Shown one piece after another: positions 60,486-64,000 of a DNA stretch of 64,000 bases (positions are counted from its first letter, which is position 1; every line of letters begins with the position of its first letter). Both the position numbers and the translations under genes were made by a program. The DNA comes from Halosimplex salinum. GTDB lineage: Archaea; Halobacteriota; Halobacteria; Halobacteriales; Haloarculaceae. The DNA is taken from contig NZ_QWGG01000006.1 in assembly GCF_003730195.1 (NCBI RefSeq), forward strand, positions 186,001-250,000, given 5' to 3'. The notes beneath the pieces were generated by a model. It ran no database searches. It was not told the origin of the DNA and was given only the letters and a program-made list of their open reading frames with translations.

Positions 60486-61796
60486 TCACATGTATCCCAG
60501 GTCTTCGAGGTGTGACTCGGCGCCCGAAGGGACGCGGTCTCCCTCTCCGCCCGCCCGTGGCAGCCCCTCTCTGTGTCGATCGATCCGTTCCGTGAGGTTC
60601 TCGACCGTCGTCGAGCCTTGCTCCTCGAAGCCGTCGACCGTGTCGTATCCATAGTAGTCCGGGGGAGCTGCGCCACCGCACAGCGGCTCGCCGATATCGG
60701 TCGTCCGTTCTCGTGCCCCCAGACGCTCCAACCGGTCCCGAGCGATCCCGTGACACTCCGTGAACGCAGGCTCGTCCCGCGACCGGGAGCGGAGGTCGCG
60801 GCCGGCGGTCTCCGTCGAGACACCGGCCATCTCGGCGACCGTCGCGTGGATGTCGATCAGACTGACGGTGTCGGCTCTCGACTCCGTTCCCCGCTCCCCG
60901 GACCAGACGACCAGGGGGACGTTCGTCAACTCGGGATCGAGGCCGTAGAAGTGTCCCCACAGTCCGCGCTCGGCGAAGAGCTCGCCGTGGTCCGCGCAGG
61001 TGATGACGTGGTCGAACTTCGTCCGCAGCTCCGCGAAGATGGACCGGTACACGTCGGAGAGATACGCGACGCAGTCGTCGTAGCACGATCGGATCCGCTC
61101 CGGGTCGAACGATTCAGCGGTGAACGACGCCTCGACGGTCGACGGGAACTCCCCCAGATCCACCGACCGGTACTCCGACGGCGCGACGTACGGTTCGTGC
61201 GCCTCCATGAGATTGACGAAGAGGAACCGGTCATCCCCGTCGTCGAGGCTGCGGACCAACGACAACGCCTCGCTGGCACCGTCCCCTCCCGAGCTCGATG
61301 TCACGCGGCCGTCGAGCCACATGTCGAGGCCGACCCTGAGCGACTCCAGCGACCGGGAGTCGCTCCGGAGACAAGCGGCGACCGCTCGCAGGTACTTCGA
61401 GACGCCGCCGGCGTCGGCCCGTTCGGCGAACTCTCCCCAGTCGAAGATCTCGTCGCGGAGCGTCGCCAGTTCCGAAGGGAGGTGAAACCGGTCGAACCCT
61501 CTGTCGTAGCCGAACGACGGTGAGATGTAGGGGTTCGCGCTGAACCCGACCGTCTCGTACCCCGCGGCCCCGAGCGCCTCAGCGATGGTCTCTCCGTCCG
61601 TATCGAGGGCGTCGCTGTCGCTGTACACGCCGATCGAGCTCGGGTAGTCACCACAGAACAGCGAGGCGTGAACAGGCGGCGTCCGGTGGCTCGGCGACCA
61701 GGCCCGCTGGAAGTGGACGCCCGGAAGCCAGTCGAAGTGCTCGTCGAACGCGTCCTTCCTGACAGTGTCGAGTACGACGACCGCAATCCGGGCCAT
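60486..61796 (-). CDS. sulfatase/alkaline phosphatase superfamily protein
   Basis: A 436-residue protein of the type I phosphodiesterase/sulfatase fold. IAVVVLDTVRKDAF (about 4-17) has the first metal Asp. SPSHRTPPVHASLFCGDYPSS (about 35-55) is the nucleophile region, in which a Thr lies where sulfatases have the formylglycine Cys/Ser. ITCADHGELFAERGLWGHFYG is the second metal site. With Thr it may be a phosphodiesterase or phosphoglycerol-like transferase rather than a sulfatase. Start at 61796 from a TATA box 27 nt upstream. Confidence 0.8.
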   Translation of the reverse strand: MARIAVVVLDTVRKDAFDEHFDWLPGVHFQRAWSPSHRTPPVHASLFCGDYPSSIGVYSDSDALDTDGETIAEALGAAGYETVGFSANPYISPSFGYDRGFDRFHLPSELATLRDEIFDWGEFAERADAGGVSKYLRAVAACLRSDSRSLESLRVGLDMWLDGRVTSSSGGDGASEALSLVRSLDDGDDRFLFVNLMEAHEPYVAPSEYRSVDLGEFPSTVEASFTAESFDPERIRSCYDDCVAYLSDVYRSIFAELRTKFDHVITCADHGELFAERGLWGHFYGLDPELTNVPLVVWSGERGTESRADTVSLIDIHATVAEMAGVSTETAGRDLRSRSRDEPAFTECHGIARDRLERLGARERTTDIGEPLCGGAAPPDYYGYDTVDGFEEQGSTTVENLTERIDRHREGLPRAGGEGDRVPSGAESHLEDLGYM

Positions 61797-61817
61797 AGGC
61801 CACGTTGCGGACTCGCT

Positions 61818-61828
61818 CATATAAACCC
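61818..61828 (-). promoter_or_regulatory. TATA box of the sulfatase-like gene
   Basis: GGGTTTATATG on the minus strand, centred about 27 nt from the ATG at 61796. The ATG at 61820 is part of this box, so a leaderless start at 61796 is favoured. Confidence 0.65.
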
Positions 61829-61892
61829 TTCAGCGACACTCCCGCCACCGCGACCGCCGGAGACGGCCCGTCGTCCGGTCGGAGACGGGCAC

Positions 61893-63014
61893 TCACACCT
61901 GGGTCACGACGTCGTACAGTTCGGCGGTCTGTTCGGCGACGGCGGTCCAAGAGAGCGATTCCGCTCGCCGCCGGTTGGCTGCACCGACCGCGTTGAGGTC
62001 ATCCGATTCGAGGCCGTCACGGAGCGCGTCTTCGAGCCCATCGGGGCCGTCCGGGTCGTACAGCAACCCATCGTGTCCCCGGACGACCGCCGGGACACAG
62101 CCCATCGTGGGGGCGACGACCGGCCGACCGAACGAGGCGGCCAGCAACGCCGACCCGGAGGTGAGGATGTCGCGGTACGGCAGCGCCACGATGTCGGCCG
62201 CGTTCATATACAGCTGTACCTCGTCGTTCGGGACGAACCGCAGGTCGGTCGTGACGTCTGGCTCCGTCTCCGTCCGTCGGAGCACGTCGCGCCGGATCTC
62301 CTCGTTCAGCGGCGACCCCGCGATCAGGAGGTGGCTGTCCGACGTCCGGACCGTCCTGTACGCGTCCACGAGCCGCGCAACTCCCTTGTAGGGGCGTATC
62401 CGGCCGAAGTTGACTACGACTGTCGCGTCGCTCGGAAGCCCGAGTCGCTCGCGCGCTTCTGCTCGGGACACGTCGTTCGGATACGCGTCGATGTAGTTCC
62501 CCTCCGGGATAACCGTGACCTTCGTCTCCGCTACGTCGAAGGAGTCACAAACGATGGATCTTGCTCGTTCGCATTCGACCGTCAGGGCGTCACAAGCCGC
62601 CGCGAACTGTCTGTTCACGGCGAGGTTGATCGCCAGATGCTCCCTCTCGTGGTTGTGCTCGTTGTGAACCGTCCAGACCAGTCGGACCCCGAGCCCCCGG
62701 AGCGCGTACGCATTGAGAACCAGTATCGCCCCTCTGACGACGGAGAGAATCTTGTTCAGCGTCCCCCACCGAGTGTACCCCGCTTGCAGAAACAGGGGCG
62801 CCGTCCAGACAACGTGGACGACATCAACGTCGAACTCGGAGTCGAAGATGAATCTCACGAGCGGAAGAAACAACCCGAGAATTGCTTCTCGCGATGAGAA
62901 ACCCGCACGAGTACTGCCTTCGTGCGCTCGAACTCCGTGGTCTGCCAGCGAATCCGTTAGAAGGTTGTGGTACTCGTTCTGGTCGCTGTACGGGACGAAC
63001 ACTACATCACGCAT
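61893..63014 (-). CDS. GT4-family glycosyltransferase
   Basis: A 373-residue GT-B glycosyltransferase: N-terminal acceptor-side domain (VDVVHVVWTAPLFLQAG, VWTVHNEHNHEREHLA), and a C-terminal donor domain (VVNFGRIRPYKGVARLVDAYR, NAADIVALPYRDILTSGSALLAASFGRPVVAP). The usual E-x7-E is altered: Ser replaces the first Glu (TSGSALLAA). It would add a hexose or amino sugar to a lipid-linked glycan. It overlaps the epimerase gene upstream by 8 nt. Confidence 0.9.
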   Translation of the reverse strand: MRDVVFVPYSDQNEYHNLLTDSLADHGVRAHEGSTRAGFSSREAILGLFLPLVRFIFDSEFDVDVVHVVWTAPLFLQAGYTRWGTLNKILSVVRGAILVLNAYALRGLGVRLVWTVHNEHNHEREHLAINLAVNRQFAAACDALTVECERARSIVCDSFDVAETKVTVIPEGNYIDAYPNDVSRAEARERLGLPSDATVVVNFGRIRPYKGVARLVDAYRTVRTSDSHLLIAGSPLNEEIRRDVLRRTETEPDVTTDLRFVPNDEVQLYMNAADIVALPYRDILTSGSALLAASFGRPVVAPTMGCVPAVVRGHDGLLYDPDGPDGLEDALRDGLESDDLNAVGAANRRRAESLSWTAVAEQTAELYDVVTQV

Positions 63015-63948
63015 GTCTCAACTGTTCGTACTCAGTTTCGATTAGTTGCTGGAGACCCGCTCGGAGGTCGTACGACGGAGTCCAGTCCAGTTCACTCTCG
63101 ATCTGTTCGATGTCGGCACAGAGGTACGGGCGGTCGGAATCCCTGATACGTTCATCGTCTTGGTCGACCACGAATTCGGTCGTCACGAGTTCTCGAATGG
63201 TCTCTACTAGTTCGGCGACCGAGTTCGCAGAGCCGGTTCCGACGTTGTACCGGCGGGCCGACATCTCAGAACCATTCAGGGGAAGCAGTAGAGCATCGAC
63301 GACGTCCGCCACGTGGACGAAATCACGTTCCGGCCGTAGATTCCCGAGAGATATCGAGTCTGTTTCCTCTTCGATCTGGTCTAAGATAGCGGGGATGACG
63401 TGCGGATTCGTCTCGCTGGGGCCGTAGACATTGAACAGGCGGAATACGACTGGATCGAACGCGGCATCGGTCGCAAACTTCTCTACTAGGTCTTCGCCGA
63501 CGAGTTTCGTTCGTCCGTAGATATCGGTCGGCCGGGGCTGCTCCGATTCCACGTGTGGTTTCGTGTCCGGCCCATACACCGCGGCGGACGATGCGAAAAC
63601 GACTGTCTCGACGTCCGCACGGGTAGCACCCTCCAAGACGCGTCTCGTACCTATGACGTTCACATCGAACGCGTCCTCCGGATTCTCGTTGCAGTCCGGA
63701 ATATAATGTCGCGCAGCGAGATGATAGACGACGTCTGGATCGAAATCTGCGACGATATCAGTGATTGCCGGGTCACGAATGTCCTGCCGGATCAACGATA
63801 CGCCGTCCGGTCGAGCGTCGCTCCGACCAGCGGAGAAATTGTCGACGATCAATACTTCGTGACCGCGTTCGGACAGCGCCGCTGTGAGGTGAGACCCGAT
63901 AAATCCCGCACCGCCAGTCACGGCGATCTTCAGTTCCGAATGACTCAT
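63007..63948 (-). CDS. NAD-dependent nucleotide-sugar epimerase/dehydratase
   Basis: A 313-residue extended SDR. TGGAGFIGSHLTAAL (about 10-24) is the NAD-binding loop, VYHLAARHYIPDCNENP the second contact, SSAAVYGPDTKP and YGRTKLVGEDL (Tyr-x3-Lys) the active site. It could be a UDP-glucose/GlcNAc 4-epimerase (GalE-like), which would also complete the galK-galT pathway; the specificity cannot be read from sequence. ATG at 63948 is preferred over a TTG just upstream. Visibly AT-richer than its neighbours. Confidence 0.88.
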   Translation of the reverse strand: MSHSELKIAVTGGAGFIGSHLTAALSERGHEVLIVDNFSAGRSDARPDGVSLIRQDIRDPAITDIVADFDPDVVYHLAARHYIPDCNENPEDAFDVNVIGTRRVLEGATRADVETVVFASSAAVYGPDTKPHVESEQPRPTDIYGRTKLVGEDLVEKFATDAAFDPVVFRLFNVYGPSETNPHVIPAILDQIEEETDSISLGNLRPERDFVHVADVVDALLLPLNGSEMSARRYNVGTGSANSVAELVETIRELVTTEFVVDQDDERIRDSDRPYLCADIEQIESELDWTPSYDLRAGLQQLIETEYEQLRHA

Positions 63949-64000
63949 CAACAGAAGGAGAAGGAGAGGGCCTAAGAAGGTTTCTCCCCACTTTCGAGTC

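Noticed and set aside
61797-61820. Longer start of the sulfatase-like protein at 61820
   Set aside because: That ATG lies inside the TATA box, so a leaderless transcript would begin after it.

Overview
The window is chromosomal DNA of an extremely halophilic archaeon (class Halobacteria). The reasons are very high G+C, strongly acidic predicted proteins, and TATA-type promoters about 25-29 nt upstream of start codons with almost no leader. Typical archaeal genes are present: S19e, PDCD5-type DNA-binding protein, Nob1, PAN, aIF5B, Pus10, pyruvoyl arginine decarboxylase and SecF-SecD in that order. I cannot name the genus. No rRNA, tRNA or CRISPR array was found by eye.

1-39.7 kb is mostly housekeeping. 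It holds an M50 protease (cut by the window edge), ThiL, a flippase-like membrane protein, S19e-PDCD5-PP-loop protein, a galK/galT pair with a small protein between them, hisS-truA, a methyltransferase, dehydrogenase, M28 and M3 peptidases, Pgi, a CPBP protease, PRC-barrel-Nob1, a halocyanin-like protein, aIF5B, a solitary TnpB element with a small ribbon-helix-helix gene, PdaD, NadE, PAN, SecF-SecD, RNase HII, an SGNH hydrolase, Pus10, MscS and UppP. A winged-helix/PemK-like toxin-antitoxin pair at 16.3-17.0 kb carries a single-base frameshift in the toxin. Intergenic regions carry two dispersed repeat families, one of them a long T5-flanked hairpin, and one 46-bp tandem repeat.

39.7-46.6 kb is an accessory patch. 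Four toxin-antitoxin-like pairs and one toxin remnant surround two CheF paralogues and a Gfo/Idh/MocA oxidoreductase. The last 63 bp of the second cheF gene are duplicated on the far side of a RHH/RelE cassette, which looks like the scar of an insertion at the 3' end of cheF.

47.0-64 kb (running off the right edge) is a surface-glycan locus. GlmU-like and GlmS enzymes feed amino-sugar nucleotide synthesis. They are followed by an ABC flippase, two divergent HPr-kinase-like proteins, and a nonulosonic-acid set (SpsF-like cytidylyltransferase, NeuB/SpsE-like synthase, PseG/SpsG-like protein, hexapeptide acyltransferase). Beyond these lie a GT-B-like capsule protein, an FkbM methyltransferase, a sulfatase-superfamily enzyme, a GT4 glycosyltransferase and a nucleotide-sugar epimerase. 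The most novel-looking element is the pair of overlapping HPr-kinase-like genes with complementary active-site changes inside this sialic-acid-like cluster.
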